The notes beneath the pieces are model-generated. The model was not told the origin of the DNA. It was given only the letters and a program-made list of their open reading frames with translations, and did not search any database. A stretch of 64,000 bases of DNA, taken from assembly GCA_021397835.1 (NCBI GenBank), contig JAJFZO010000087.1, positions 1,798,001-1,862,000 on the forward strand, in the 5' to 3' direction. Shown here one piece after another: positions 12,541 through 25,799 of the stretch (the stretch's first letter is position 1; each line of letters opens with the position of its first letter). The translations under genes and the position numbers were made by a program. Source of the stretch: Moringa oleifera. Its lineage: Eukaryota; Streptophyta; Magnoliopsida; Brassicales; Moringaceae.

Positions 12541-15500
12541 TGGGTCAAGGTAACTAGCTTAAGCTTGCATGCAAATGGAATGACAAAAACAAAGTCCCCT
12601 TTAGCAAGAAGGAATCAATAATTGTGGTGGGCATATAAGCTCAATGAGTGGATTTTGAACGCAATACCTCGCCTAGAACGAGCGTCTTGTCAAGCATGGA
12701 TGAATGGCCACCAATACTGTCAACCACTGATTCTCACCACCACAATCCAGAAATGAAGGTATCGAAGAAAATGACCAACTAGGAATATATCTTCTTTCAT
12801 CAAAAGAAGATTCCAATACCGTCTTCTCAATAAGCATGAGGGCAAGCTTGAAGGGAAACTGATCAACTTAGACTTCATATATATGGTCATATTGGTGGGC
12901 TTAGGGTACCCCAGCAAGGGGATAAGGAACCTGCATGCCTTTCACTAGAGAGTTTTAATGGACACTTTCTCAATCCTATCATGCCAATAAACGAAGAGAG
13001 AGAGAAATTGATTTTGATTGATGAAATATGGCAGGCGTGGTCTTCCCACTATCTCTGTATATGTATTATTCTTTGATCAATAACATACCATAATGGGTAT
13101 TATTAGTATCACTGAATTGTCTATTCTTCATTGGGGCTCAGCATGGATTCACTTTTCGTTCAACTGGATTCAGTCCATAAGGATTAAAATGATAATGACA
13201 TGCACTATTTGCATTTAGGGTTTCTTTCTCTTTCTCCGTTAGGGTTTATCTAGGGTTATCTTATCATTTCTAGTTCGTCGGACCGATCATAGAAACCCTA
13301 AAGTTAAGAACAAGAATTTTCCCACATACACGACAAAATTAATCATATGTTAACGAAGCAATTTACATTTTGAAAAGCATGGTTAGTGTGAAAGGAGAAC
13401 GATTGCATTTGTAATTAGTGGAAGAAGAACATATATATAATTAATATCAAGTTATAAGATATTACCTTTTTTAGAAAGTTGATTTATGAATGTGAACTAA
13501 CCAATGAAGGACAAAAGCCAAGCGGAAAACGCCAAGCACAAACTGAGACATAGAAAGTGACTTAGTCAACTTTGATTAATGTTTAATCACGTAATCTTCA
13601 CGAAAAATCTCCATAGGAAAAAAGAGAAATCTATCCAATCAGCAAAGTAAAGAAGAACCGATAATTAAACAAGGAATTGAACCCTTTGATTCTTTAGACT
13701 AGTAGCACACGAGATTCATGAGATTACATGAACCTATCTAATCTTGTTGGCCCTTGTGATTCATTATGTTCCAATTTTACGTCTATGTCTTAACTCTTGC
13801 ACAGCGAGGAGTGGTGGGTGGAATCACTTTATGAGCCAAAAGAGCCAAACAAAAGCAATAAAGAATCACTAGTAGAATTTATCTGAAACCCTGAAAAGAA
13901 ACCAGCCAAAAAGCATAAAGCTTGGAAGATCTTTCCAAAGGAAAGGAAACTTGGTTTGATTCCAAATCTTTTAATTTCTCCGCTAGCTAGTTGCTATTGT
14001 TGTAATCTGGATCTCACCAACTTTATAAAAGGAGGAATGAAGTAACATTAGTTAATTATAAATTAGCCCTCATGGGAAGCAGCTAGGGTATGAAAAGGGC
14101 CAATTGTGCCAATTAATGGTATGATCCCCACAACTTTTGCACGAATTGATTCAATGATTTTACTATCTCTTCCCCACAAGAATAATATACCGATCCATCC
14201 TTCACAGGAAAAAAAAAAAAAAGTTCTTCTGCTCATAATAATTCTGCTTTCATGTCCATCGCTAGAGAAAGAAAAGTGTTCCTGCATCGTTCCTTCAAGG
14301 CACCTGGATGTTAAATCATCAATACCCATCTCTTGTTTACGATACTGGGTATCACATGAATGTCTTTCCAAAAAATTTCACAACAGATATGCATCGAAAA
14401 GAATAAATTTCAATGCTGAATGTTAAATTGAGCGTCGGAGCTATCACTTTTGCTGGCTAATCTCTCTGATCGAGTTCAAGTATAAGCAAATTGGATTTCA
14501 TGAGAGTGAAGAAACCTCAAGTACGTAGTTCAGATAAAGAACTGAGCCGGGACTGCAATTTCAGGCATCATTCCTAGTGATCATTGAATTTGAGGAAAGG
14601 TTTGTCTGGTCAATGTGAGAAGGGCACAACACCATGAGAACTTAAACGCCCCACCCACTATGGAGAGTACGACCCCTTGAAGCTTTTTCTGCAAGTGATG
14701 AGATATTTCCAAGAGCTCTCCTTTGCTTTTAATAATATCTTAGTCAACGATAAGGTGTTTTGTAAAAAGACTGATAGAAATAGAGTATGAATTTTTATTT
14801 TTGTCATAATCCCTTGTTTTTGAAGTTTCAATGTGAATTCTCGCGTTTATCATAATCTTATCTTATTCGTGAAATTGTGATGCCAATTTTCATTTTTATC
14901 ATAATTTTTATTTTTAAAATTTTTTTGTTGATATTTAGTTAAAAAATTAAAGTATATGTTTTATAAAGAGATTATTCAGATAAGACGTAAATCTTTATTT
15001 TTATCTTAATTTTTTGTAATTATCAAATATCTTTAAAATGTTTTTTCTGTTTCAATCATTATTTACTATTACAAAATGTGAAATAATTTTGTGAAAAACT
15101 GTTATTAAAATTTTTTTCGAGATATTGATATTGATTTGAAGATTTTAAGTTGCATAAATTACAATTTCGTTATGGGCCAGATGCCCTTAACCTAATGACC
15201 TTAACTTCTCCTATGTCTCCTACATTAACGTTTATATGATCGTTAGGCCTCTCTGAGTGATACCCTTATGTAAGGTTGCATTCTAGCAATATTGACCCAC
15301 TCATGAATCATGAACCAAGGGCACAAAAGTTCAATGGGTGATCCATGTTGACCTAATAAGAGGCAACTTTATGGCTCTTTTTAGACCTCATGAAAATGGG
15401 TCTATTAAAAATTGAATCTTGGACCTTTCGATTGTAACCTAGCTGGTTCTTATGGTTAGATTCATGAAGATAACTCATCGAAATAGACTTCACACAGAAA

Positions 15501-16480
15501 CCCACAATGTGACCGACCCCAGCATTGTCCTTCCAAAACTAGATTGAGCAACGTGGTTGTGGACACACAACCCTCATGTTAATTTGTCATAAAATTGCAC
15601 AACAATGTGTCCTAAGGGCATGCCTAGTGATCCTACTTTGGTCGTGTCCTAAAATCTCATCAATATGGATTTCTCCAGTATTTCTCGGAGTGTACATTTG
15701 GTAATTCAAAAAGGGTACTTATTAATTTGCTACTAATTAAGCTTGCTTTCGGACGGAATATTATAGCTATTAAGAGACATTATTATTGCTAATTATATTC
15801 ATTTAGAGCATCGATTTGCATGCTTGCATTAACTCATAATTAAGGGATCTCGGCTCGGACAGACTTGAACCCTTAGCCATGCGTGTTCATAAATCACAAT
15901 TATGTCTCGTAATGAATCCAATCTTTGACTACGATGAAATAACTAAATGCCCACACCATACAATAAAATAATTTTTTTGATATCTATAATAAAGATATTT
16001 TTTATTTAAATTTAAATTAAGTTTTAATATGTTTATATAAAAAATAAATAAAAATTTTTATATTTATTTTATTAAATTAGTACATATTAAAATTACTTCA
16101 AAAAATTAATATAACTTAAATTAGTAAAAAAATATTAATCTTATCCAATAAAAAATTTGGACCATACTTATACTTTTGGTGGCGCCATGCATCCTATGGG
16201 CACATGCAGTGTTGATGTCACCATGTGATATTTTGAAGCTCTTGATGTATGGGGTTGATTAAAACTTTATCGAAGAATCACAATGCCCAAAAAGATTAAA
16301 ATTTCAGACCTTAGCAGCATTCTCTGCATATTCATTCTTTCTCTTTTTCTCAACCCAATCCACACCGTTTTGAATATTGAGTTCTGGTTCCCAAAAAGAC
16401 TGAACCAAATAAAACGCTGTGTTACTTTAAACTTTTTGCATTATTAAAATAAGACTTATACAGTGAAAGGTAAAGTTAAT
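12541..16480. other. Intergenic region without recognised genes
   Basis: Nearly 4 kb with no supportable coding exon, tRNA or known mobile element. It holds telomere-box-like TTTAGGG motifs and an 11-bp inverted repeat at 13214-13302, AT-rich sequence at about 14760-15150 and 15960-16160, and otherwise average-composition DNA. Open frames near 12720-12917 and 14063-14426 were examined and matched no family I recognise. Confidence 0.5.
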
Positions 16481-16671
16481 AATGGAGTGCGAACGAGTAG
16501 ACTCAGTGGGTCGACCTGACACTCTGGTGAGAAGATTCGCTCATGCAAACAAAATCTATTCTAGCTGTCAGGCGTGTACTAATTCAGACTCCAAAGAGAA
16601 AGAACCTGTGCCAATGCAATTAACACCACAACTGGTCTGGTCAGGGCGGTGTCCGACCGGGTCACGCCGGC

Positions 16672-16834
16672 CGGGTCCAGACCCAGTTTCTTATACAGTG
16701 ATAATAAAATGGTAAGAAAACATTTTTCAGAATTCAGACAGGACGGATGAGAAGTATGACCTGGTCGGGTCCAGACTCGGTTTGTTACAGTGATAATAAA
16801 ATGGTAAGAAAACATTTTTCAGAATTCAGACAGG
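16672..16834 (+). repeat. Direct tandem duplication, ~93-bp period
   Basis: The segment 16672-16741 recurs at 16766-16834 almost unchanged, including GGGTCCAGAC, the 20-mer starting at ACAGTGATAATAAAATGGTA and the box TTTTTCAGAATTCAGACAGG. The offset is 94 bp at the left and 92 bp at the right because of a 2-bp deletion. No gene is involved. Confidence 0.9.
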
Positions 16835-16871
16835 GTGAAAACGGATAAGAATTCCTACAGGACAGGCCTGT

Positions 16872-16910
16872 TGTGTGTGTGTGTGTGTGTGTGTGTTTTT
16901 TTTTTTTTTT
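16872..16910 (+). repeat. (TG)n microsatellite followed by T15
   Basis: A run of TG dinucleotides from about 16872 to 16895 runs directly into about fifteen T. It is a simple-sequence repeat in the far upstream region of WAT1. Confidence 0.9.
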
Positions 16911-17993
16911 GAAATTAAGAATGATTGTGGTCTCAATCCGAGGGGGGCAAGATGTCCCATAAAGCAGAGGAGAAGCCCACGATTGATCAAAGCTTTGGGA
17001 GTGGGGAAAAACCTTAGTGGAAACACTTCATTAGGTTCCTTAACGAGAGGATCACCATCTTTTTTAGACCCACAGACAGATTGACCCTTTACCTTGGTTC
17101 ATTATGATTAAAATATCTTTTGGTTTTAATTTGATCTTTCATTAAAAAGAAATTAAACAATAAAAAGTTTCGGATCGGCGAAAAAGATATCGATTCCTTC
17201 TGTTGGCTCTACCTTTTATACAATGGTCCTTGAACAAAGTGGCATACACATTTTCTTTTCTTTTCTTTCTCAGAAAGTGGGTGGACCCTTTTCCTGGAAA
17301 AGAAAATCCCACACAGTTATCCTAATTAAGCATCCAAAATTTGAATTAATTTGCCCATCAATGATCTAGCTAATTCATGTATGTTCATAAAAGCAGGAAG
17401 AAGAAAAGGTTTGACAGAGTATATACTGAGTAAGAAATTATATATGTGTAAAGATGAACTGAGAAAGAAGATGAAGATTGTTAAAAAAAATACAAGAAAT
17501 ATACGAAGAGCATATGAGCCGGTGGCTGCAAGTTGGCTGTGGTGGGGTTTGATGCATGAAAGAGGAAGAGAACCCGCATGGGGTACCCACCCCCCCACCC
17601 CTCGTGCGCTCTATCTATCAATGGCGGCTCGGCCCTTTCGGCCTTTCCTCTCTCTCTCCCTCTCTGATCACCTGCCATCATTAATGGCATGGTGCCAAAA
17701 GAGAACCTGATAGATAATACTTATAATTATTTATAATCACAACTTTCTTTTCTTTTCTCTTCTTTTCTTTTGTCGCTTGGGTTTCTCTGAGTCTTAGTGT
17801 CTGGTAGTAATTGCAGGTGTGGTGCGATACTGGTTGTCTTGTCAGCCGAGAGGTTGGAACGGAGAAGAATGTGGGAGACAACCAAAAACATTTGAAGGGC
17901 TATTAACAGTTGACGAGAACGTCTTTTTAGAGCCAACGTGGGCCATGCACTCCACATTGCATTTCTCCTCTCCTTTTCACTGTCCTCCCCGAC

Positions 17994-18051
17994 TATATTT
18001 ATAGCGTCGCAGCTCTAGCTTAGCTCTCCACAACTCAACTTTCCTTTTCGC

Positions 18052-18110
<59 letters not shown>

Positions 18111-18153
18111 CGTTTTGGTTTCTTGCGTTTAACGTTTCTTAGTGTCTGCTTCA
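17994..18153 (+). promoter_or_regulatory. WAT1 core promoter and CT-rich leader
   Basis: A TATA-like box (TATATTTATAG) lies at 17994-18004, about 155 bp before the WAT1 start codon. It is followed by a pyrimidine-rich presumed 5' UTR that contains a (TC)n microsatellite at 18063-18105. The transcription start is probably near 18025-18035 (inferred from TATA spacing). Leader CT repeats are common in plants and can affect expression. Confidence 0.6.
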
Positions 18154-20105
18154 ATGGCGGATACTTCAGTCTCTGCGAGGAGATGGTGCTCGGTCCCTGA
18201 AAGGCTCCAGCTGCACATGGCCATGTTGGCCTTGCAGTTTGGTTACGCTGGGTTCCATGTCGTCTCTCGAGCTGCCCTTAACATGGGCATCAGCAAGCTT
18301 GTGTTCCCCGTTTATAGGAACATCATCGCTTTGCTTTTGCTCCTTCCCTTTGCATATTTCTTGGAGAAGTACGTACATCACTGATAACTCATAACCATCC
18401 GATCTTCTCTTTGATTATTTTCCAATTCATATTCTTTCTTCTTTGCTCAGGAAGGAGAGGCCGGCGATCACTCTTAATTTTCTCCTTCAGTTCTTCCTCC
18501 TTGCACTTGTTGGGTATGGCCAAATATACGACAAAACTTGAAAAGAACTGCAAAAACCTTGATTTTCTCTTCTGCAGTAAGATAATGTTCCCTAAAAACT
18601 GAAAGCAATCTCCTTGTTCACATTTTTCAATTGTTTAACGTGACAGAATAACTGCGAACCAAGGATTCTACTTGCTTGGTTTGGAAAACACGTCTCCTAC
18701 CTTCGCATCTGCTATCCAGAACTCTGTTCCTGCCATTACCTTTCTCATGGCTGCACTACTAAGGCAAGCCCTCGATCTCTCTCCTTTTACTCACACTTCC
18801 ATACCTTTTATCGCTCACTGGTTTTCTTCCTTTGCTTTCTTTCCGCTTGCAGGATAGAGAAAGTTCGACTGGACAGGAAGGACGGCATAGCAAAGGTGAT
18901 AGGGACGATATGCTGCGTAGCCGGGGCATCAGTAATAACTCTATACAAGGGCCCGACCATTTACAGTCCGGCGCCACCGCTACACAGACCCACACCCATG
19001 TTCATCTCGTTGGGTGACGCAAAGGGCAAGAACTGGTCCCTGGGTTGCATCTACCTCATCGGCCATTGCCTGTCATGGTCCGGTTGGCTCGTGTTGCAGG
19101 CACCGGTGCTCAAGAAATACCCGGCTCGTCTCTCCGTCACCTCCTACACTTGCTTCTTCGGAATCATCCAGTTCTTGATCATCGCTGCGTTCGCTGAGAG
19201 AGACGTACAGGCCTGGATGTTCCACTCCGGGGGAGAGCTCTTCACCATCCTCTACGCGGTGAGTTACCCATCTCCATTAATCACTCTTTTCTTAAGATCT
19301 TTACATTTTCTTGGACTTCTGGTTAAACATTATACAAAATAACGTAATTAAAGAAGTGGGTCTCATCATACGTCTTCTTTAGATGATAATGGCGTGCCAC
19401 AGAATCAAGAGGACTCTGTGTACTTTAGAAAGCCTGTCAAGTCTCTTCTGTATAACGTAAAAAGCCCTAGTTTGTGCCCTTTGGACATGTCCAAGCTAGT
19501 TGCTAACGTGGGCTACATTGATAGATATAATCTATCTGTTTAAAGACTTATTTAATGAAAAAGGTCGCTGTTGTTAAGCAATAATGTCGAGAGGTGGGTG
19601 GGTATTTGACACCGAAAGAAAAGAAAAGAAAAAAAGCTAAAGTTTTTGTGCCTGGAAACATACAGGGAGTGGTGGCTTCGGGCATTGCATTCGCTGTACA
19701 GATCTGGTGCATCGACAGGGGTGGCCCTGTCTTCGTGGCTGTTTATCAACCTGTTCAGACTCTCGTTGTCGCTATTATGGCCTCCATTGCCTTGGGCGAA
19801 GAGTTCTACTTGGGCGGGTACGTGGACCCCATTGCCCTCATCTTCCTCCCCCTAGCCGTACGTTTGACTAATCTCATGATTGGTTTTGATGTCATCGTCG
19901 TTGTGTGTACAGGATAATCGGGGCGGTGCTGATCATCGTGGGTCTCTACCTTGTTCTGTGGGGCAAAAGCGCAGAGAGGAAGTTTGCAGCATTGGAAAGG
20001 GCAGTGATCCAGTCGGTGCCTGAGCACGGTAGCAACAGGGGAACCAGCCACATCAAGACGTCCCTCACTCAGCCGCTCCTCCCTTCGTCAACCGAAAACG
20101 TTTGA
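18154..20105 (+). CDS. WAT1: WALLS ARE THIN1 (WAT1) EamA-type transporter
   Basis: Tonoplast drug/metabolite-transporter family protein (MtN21/UMAMIT group). In Arabidopsis WAT1 exports auxin from the vacuole and is needed for secondary wall formation in fibres. Six exons: 18154-18368, 18451-18513, 18647-18763, 18853-19258, 19666-19817, 19913-20105, giving 381 residues. The order is a short cytosolic N-terminus, ten hydrophobic helices in two EamA repeats, and a soluble tail ending in ENV. Near-diagnostic stretches are QFGYAGFHVVSRAALNMGIS, PVYRNIIALLLLLPFAYFLE, SPTFASAIQNSVPAITFLMA, SWSGWLVLQAPVLKKYPARL and FAVQIWCIDRGGPVFVAVYQ. The start is the ATG at 18154; a GTG four codons upstream is in frame but lacks support. 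Intron 3 begins with GC rather than GT (18764). The last intron is short (95 bp). Confidence 0.96.
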
Positions 20106-23100
20106 CCCGGAAACCCGTAACTCTGACCCGTGGGGGAGAACGAGCAAAACGACAAAGGACCAGAAAGAAGAGAGAGAAGCAGTGCTACTTTATATCAGAA
20201 AGCTTTGTGTGTGTATTATTTTCAATTTCCTTTTTTTTTTTAACACTTTGTTTTGGGTTTTTTTCCCTTGTAGTGAAAGGGGCTTCTTGTCTCTTGGGTT
20301 GTGAGATGAGAGAGTTTTTGAAGGGGAGATCAGTATGATGTGTGATCAATGTCACCTATGCGGGCCCGGGGGCACAAATCCCCTTATGCTTAATTTAATG
20401 TTAATTTATGGTTTGATCACACTTTCTTCAACCTATTGCATGATCATGATCATGATCATCATGCTTTTCCTCACATTTTTATATTCATATTTTATATATA
20501 AATTTATTTTAAAATATAAAATTATAATTTTATATGGAGTATTGATTTATCAATAAAATTATGTTATGAATCTAAACAAACTCTTTTCTATTCATTTTCT
20601 AATTAAACAAAACTGTATAGTATAATGAAAGTCAACAATATTTCACAATGTATTGGGTAAATCATTTGAAACATTAATATTATATATTTTAAAAAGTTAA
20701 AAAATAATTTTGAAAAAATTTATAAGGATTAATAGTCAAAAATAATTAAAATTATAAATTCATTAAATTTTTATTGAATGATATGAAATTTTAGAGGTTG
20801 GGAATATTATTGAGACCCAAACTTTTAAATTTTAAATGCATAATAAATTTATTTTATTTCGTATTTTAATTTTTAGAATTTTGCCATGAATGAGGAAGCA
20901 CGCCTGATATCGTACATTGCATAATTTCGATGCTTACCGTGAAGCAACATCTGGGTGTACAGATGTTGTCGATCATGATGATCTATGCATCATCGTGTAT
21001 GTACAGAATCCAACACATGATTAAGGTTTAACAGGAACATGACAGAATATTGTAAGAACCCTAACTACAACGGTCCAAAAGAGAAGAAAAAAAGTAGTCT
21101 GCCCTACAACCCCCTTTAGAAAACTTACCCAAAAAAAGACACATTCCTGTCTGATCTTTTTCTCTTTTCTTTCAATTTATAAATTAAAAATCAAATCTAA
21201 AAAATAAAAGTATACTGTAAATACCACCAAAAAATAAATCTATATTATAAAAAAATTAAAAATAATAATATTTTTATATAAATGAGGACTTTTAGTTGAT
21301 TAAAGGAAATTTAATTATTTTAATTTTCTTTGATGATTGGGATCCAGCTAACGGGGGGGAAATTCCGATGAGGATGACCTCCGAAAACTAAGAAGAAAAT
21401 AGGTAGGTAAGGCTAAATTAAGCATAATTAACGGAGAAAGAGATGACATCATTAAATATTGGAATAAATGATGATTAGTTGTTATAATCATCACATTAAC
21501 ACCTTTATTAAAAGTGCTTCTTTTATAATCATAAGATGCATTTTTTCCTTTTAATGATGTGAATTGAATCCGTATCATTTTGTTTTCTCCATTGTCCCTT
21601 CTTCTTTTCATATCTTTCTTATCCGCGGGGGAGCTAGGTTAACATGGAACTATGATAATATATTAATCTTAAGAAAAGGAAGGGCGTATCTTGTCAAGTT
21701 TTGTAATTTGTTCCTCATCATTGAAAAATTGGAGTATTATCATGAATCAGGATATAAAATTCGTTATTTTTATAATATATATATATGCATATTTATTATA
21801 TAAATTATTTGAGATTAATTATATTAAAATAGCTTAAATTTTAAATGAAAAATAACATGATATTTTTCCCAATATGAGAGTTTTATCAAATATACTATGT
21901 TAACTTTAACATTTTGGTATGCATTGATGAGATTGGAATAAGTTTATCCTATACCTATTATGATGTAATGAGAAAGGAATAATTTTATCCAACCGAACAT
22001 GCGGGATAAAATCATCCCCTTTATCGTGGGATAAAATTATTTTTTATTATTTAATTAATTAGAATTAATACAATTTAAGATTATAATGAAATTTATATTA
22101 TATTATTTGTATTTTAATTTTTAAGCAATTTTAAATAAAAATTATTGTGAATTAATACAATTCAAATGATATATATGATTGATTTTTTTTTGGTATTTTG
22201 AGAGAAGATAGCTAGGTTACTAACCTCCAATTATTTGAAGAATATTTAACCAAATTTATTTATTAATTTTTTCATTTTGAATGTAAATTAATGTTATACT
22301 TATGTAATTTTAAATTTAAATTAGGTATTAATGTGAAAAAAATAAGTTTATAAATTAGTATCCAATTAGTGTTATAATATAACTTTGAACTTTACTTGTT
22401 CTTGATTTTTCAAATATAGTTTGGATCAAATATACATATGATAGATGTTTCAATTTGCTTCGATTTAGATATCGACATTATATTGTTTTAAAAGAATTAG
22501 TCAAACTGAGATTTTTTTTTTCTAAAATAAGTATCTAAATTAGGGATCTTGTACAAAAAATTTTGGCTTGATTTTTATCACAGTAGATTCAAGCTAACAT
22601 TAAAAAAAAAAAAAGTAAATACTAAAATTTTTCGCTGTCAAAAATAATTTTAAAAATTAATAAATAATAACTTGTAAGTACATGGAAAATTCTTCAAATT
22701 AAAATTGAAGGATAAAGTCAAAATAAATTTAGGTATTTCTATACATTTCAACAACAAAATTATCTTAATTTTTTACACATGGAAGGTTCAAGTTATAGAC
22801 TAAATTGAAGATCACTCAATCCAGTTGCTACATCCAGTTTAAATTGAAAAATGAGTTTAGGGTTTAGGGTTTATCTGTATATATATATATATTCTAAATT
22901 AAATAAAAGAAAAAACAATAAAATTAAGAAAAAATGATATAAAATGTTACATAGGTATATAATCATTCTCTTTAAATTGAAAGAACTATCAAAATGGCTA
23001 TATTTATTAATAAATTTCATTTCTGTAAGATCTAATTTAAGAATGTCTACACTATTTAAGTTCCTATAATGTCATTAATTCAAATAGTCAAATATAAGAT

Positions 23101-23160
23101 TAATTTCTGATTAAGAGAGCTTATTGATCAAATGAATGAAAGATATGCAATATCATCATC
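20106..23160. other. Intergenic region, AT-rich
   Basis: The 3' UTR of WAT1 probably reaches about 20.3-20.5 kb. The rest is A+T-rich, gene-free DNA. It includes a GATCAT repeat near 20440-20460 and a telomere-type TTTAGGG run at 22855-22872. No convincing exons, RNA genes or intact transposons were found; the tail of the convergent NPF gene lies at the right edge. Confidence 0.5.
22855..22872 (+). repeat. Short interstitial telomere-type repeat (TTTAGGG)n
   Basis: GTTTAGGGTTTAGGGTTTA: a little over two perfect copies of the plant telomere heptamer, embedded in AT-rich intergenic DNA and followed by a TA microsatellite near 22880. Confidence 0.8.
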
Positions 23161-25367
23161 CTATCTCCTCCCTTGGCCACCCAATTCGAGGACTCTTTCA
23201 GCTTCCATACTCGCAGCCGTGCCATTCTTTCCCTTGTACCGCCTAGCAAGCCACAAGTAGACCAAGAAGTTGACGCCATTGATGCCTGTTAAAATCCAAT
23301 AGAAATAATCAAGCCTGCTTTGATTCAGATCATTCCTCAGCCACCCTTTCTCTTCCCCGCCAGTAGCGCTTACGATGACCTTCACGAGTGCAGTGTTCAA
23401 CCAGCTTCCGATCCCGATCTCGCTCAGAAATATCGCACTGCTAATGCTCCTCGTCCCGTCGGTTGCTTCGTCGTAGAAGAACTCCAGTTGCCCCACGTAC
23501 GTGAAAACCTCTGCGCTACCCACCAGGAAATACTGAGGAACCAACCAGAACACGGATAGTGAGGAAGGGTTACCATGGCTGCGCCGCTTCTTTTCTACTA
23601 ATGCAGCGAAGGCTAAGGCGACTGTAGACACAACAAGACCGACACCCATTCGCTGCAGGGAGGTCATGCCACGGTGGTGGCCGGTGGCTTTGCGGAGGAT
23701 TGGGACCATGAGTTTCTCGTAGATTGGGACGAGGATGAGGGCGTTGATGGAGCTGAAGACAGGCATGGACCCCGCTGGGATCTTGAAGTTGGGACTGAGG
23801 GTTCTGTCCATGATGGAGGCCTGGCTGACGAAGAAGGTCGAGAACTGAGCGAAGGAGATGGCGAGTGCTATTGTCGCTGCCCATATCGGCAGTACCCTAA
23901 TGAATGACTTGAATTCTTCAACTTGGGTCACCGTACAGAGCCTCCACCGGTTTTTTGGGTTCTCCTCGGTGTCCGTGACCACAGCTGCCATGTCCAAAAA
24001 CCTGAATTGTGACGTATGGGCTAGTTTCCGAGCACCAACTATATCAGATTCAGCAGTCTTGACCTCGTAAAGGTCAACTTCACTTACAGCTTCAACTCCA
24101 CTAAAATTGTTCCTCACAGAAGCCACAATGACCTGAAGAAACCTCGTGAAAGGGCTTCCCGTGGGCTTCTGGTAACGATAATACCGCAAGCCAGCGACCA
24201 GAATCGCGACGGAGCAGACCATGATCGCAGTTGGTACTGTAAAGCCCCACACCCAACCTTTCTTATCCTGAAGGTAAACCAACAGAGTGAGCCCCACGAG
24301 CGAGCCCATGTTGATGGCGAAGAAGAACCAGTCAAAGAAGGCGTATTTCTTCGAGACTTCTCTTTCGTCGGCTTCGTCGAATTGGTCGGCCCCGAATGTT
24401 GAGACGCATGGCTTGATTCCGCCTGTTCCGATCGCAATGAGCGCTAATGCGACGAAGAGGTACGCGTTTTGGCCGTCGGTTGCCTTTGCGCATGGCTTTT
24501 CCTCGCATGGAGGTGGGTGCAGGCTATCTACGGAGGCCGATAGTGTCAATAAAACCATCCCCTGTGAATGAAAAAGTAACGAACAGTCATGAATATCGAA
24601 AATGATGGATCGGGTCCGGCCCATATTCAACAAATGGGTCGGTTCTGACCCACATAAATTGTAAAAAGGGATCCAATTTGTCCGTATTAGCTAATTGTAG
24701 GTCATTAAACGGGCCTCCAATTTTCGGCCCAATCAATTCCATTAGGGTCCGACGATCCAGAATTTTCTCAGGAAAATTTGTCCAAAGGGCAGCCATGTAA
24801 GAGGAACAGAAGGAGAAGTTAGTTGTTACCACTGCGTAGATGCAAGAGAAGGTGATAATGGTCCCGAATCGACCCAAGTAAGCGTCAGCCACGAACGCGC
24901 CCAGGAGGGTAAGCACATACGCTGCCCCGATCCAATCGGAGACATGAGTGGCGGCAGTTGGCAGCGTCTGCCGCATCTGCAGAACCAAGTACGCCACCAT
25001 GTTCACCGCAATGGCAAAAAAAGCCAACCTCTCCGCCACCTCATTCACTGCAACCACCACATCAAACACATGATTTCTTTTCTAATTTTTTTTTTTAAAA
25101 GGAACCCTTAATTACTAGTTTGGATGAGTACGGATGATAAACGGTGCGGCCTTCCATTCTCCTGTCGTTCGCTTACTCGCAATCCTCCCTCTGTAGTCCA
25201 CGCAGCCATTACTTACCAGAGCCATCGATGGGTTTTCTTCTTCCTGTAAGAAACCAGACCCACTTCATTAACAGCAGCACTGACAGAATAAATACCTCTT
25301 TACAACCCAAGTAATGATATCAACATACCTTCTTAATTCGCTCATTTTCTTCCCCAGAATTGCCCAT
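23161..25367 (-). CDS. NRT1/PTR family (NPF/POT) proton-coupled transporter
   Basis: Major-facilitator transporter of the plant NPF family; members move nitrate, di/tripeptides, hormones or glucosinolates with protons. Exons on the minus strand: 25367-25329, 25243-25132, 25047-24830, 24561-23161; they give 589 residues, the usual NPF length. The ExxER motif in helix 1 (EVAER, E53-E56-R57), known to matter for proton coupling, is intact. Other family blocks are VDYRGR, GAFVADAYLGRF, GTGGIKPCVSTFGADQFD, the ~100-residue central cytosolic loop with SQFRFLDMAAV, and QYFLVGSAEVFTYVGQLEFF. The 13-residue first exon starts at an ATG preceded by an in-frame stop. A donor-like GTAAGT inside exon 2 (V-S codons) is read through here because the frame continues into VDYRGR. 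Subfamily and substrate are not decided by the sequence; some features look NPF8/NPF5-like. Confidence 0.95.
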
Positions 25368-25799
25368 CTGAAGATTTTCTCAGATGGGTAACTGGCAAGA
25401 CAAACTTCTTTCCCTCAAGAATCAGAGTAGCCAAACAGTCTGGTAGACTCAAAGTCAATTATAATACCTCTCTTTGTCTTCTAAATTTATAGATGGTAAC
25501 AGGCGGGTCTCAGTTGTATTCCATTTTTCTGCTGTTGATCTGTCCGCTTGAAATGTCACGATTTGTTTCCATTTGGAGCTCCGCTGCATGATTTTGCGAG
25601 ATTTCTCTGAATTTGACGTAAGGCTGAGAAACATTTGGGGTATGGCAACTGACATAATGAGGAAGATCCAATTTTCTTTTAATTAGAGGACAAAATGTCA
25701 AGAACGAGCCCTTGAAGAAGGAACCAGTCAAACTCTGCTGTCAGTCGCTACCCACAAATGGGTCCAATCGGTTTTTTAACATTTTCAAATTGAACTAAT

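Noticed and set aside
12720..12917. Minus-strand open frame in the gene desert
   Set aside because: Composition looks slightly gene-like (RRYWNLLLMKEDI), but no domain or splice partner was found.
14063..14426. Overlapping open frames on both strands near 14.1-14.4 kb
   Set aside because: They overlap each other, are broken by an A-run, and match no known family.
14600..14740. Possible miRNA precursor containing an AGAGCTCTCC box
   Set aside because: No extended complementary arm was found, and the box does not match a known mature miRNA well enough.
18142..18153. Alternative GTG start for WAT1
   Set aside because: Plant nuclear genes start at ATG; the ATG at 18154 matches the family N-terminus.
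23858..24437. Long open frames overlapping the NPF gene in other frames and strands
   Set aside because: They are shadows of the well-supported transporter coding sequence.
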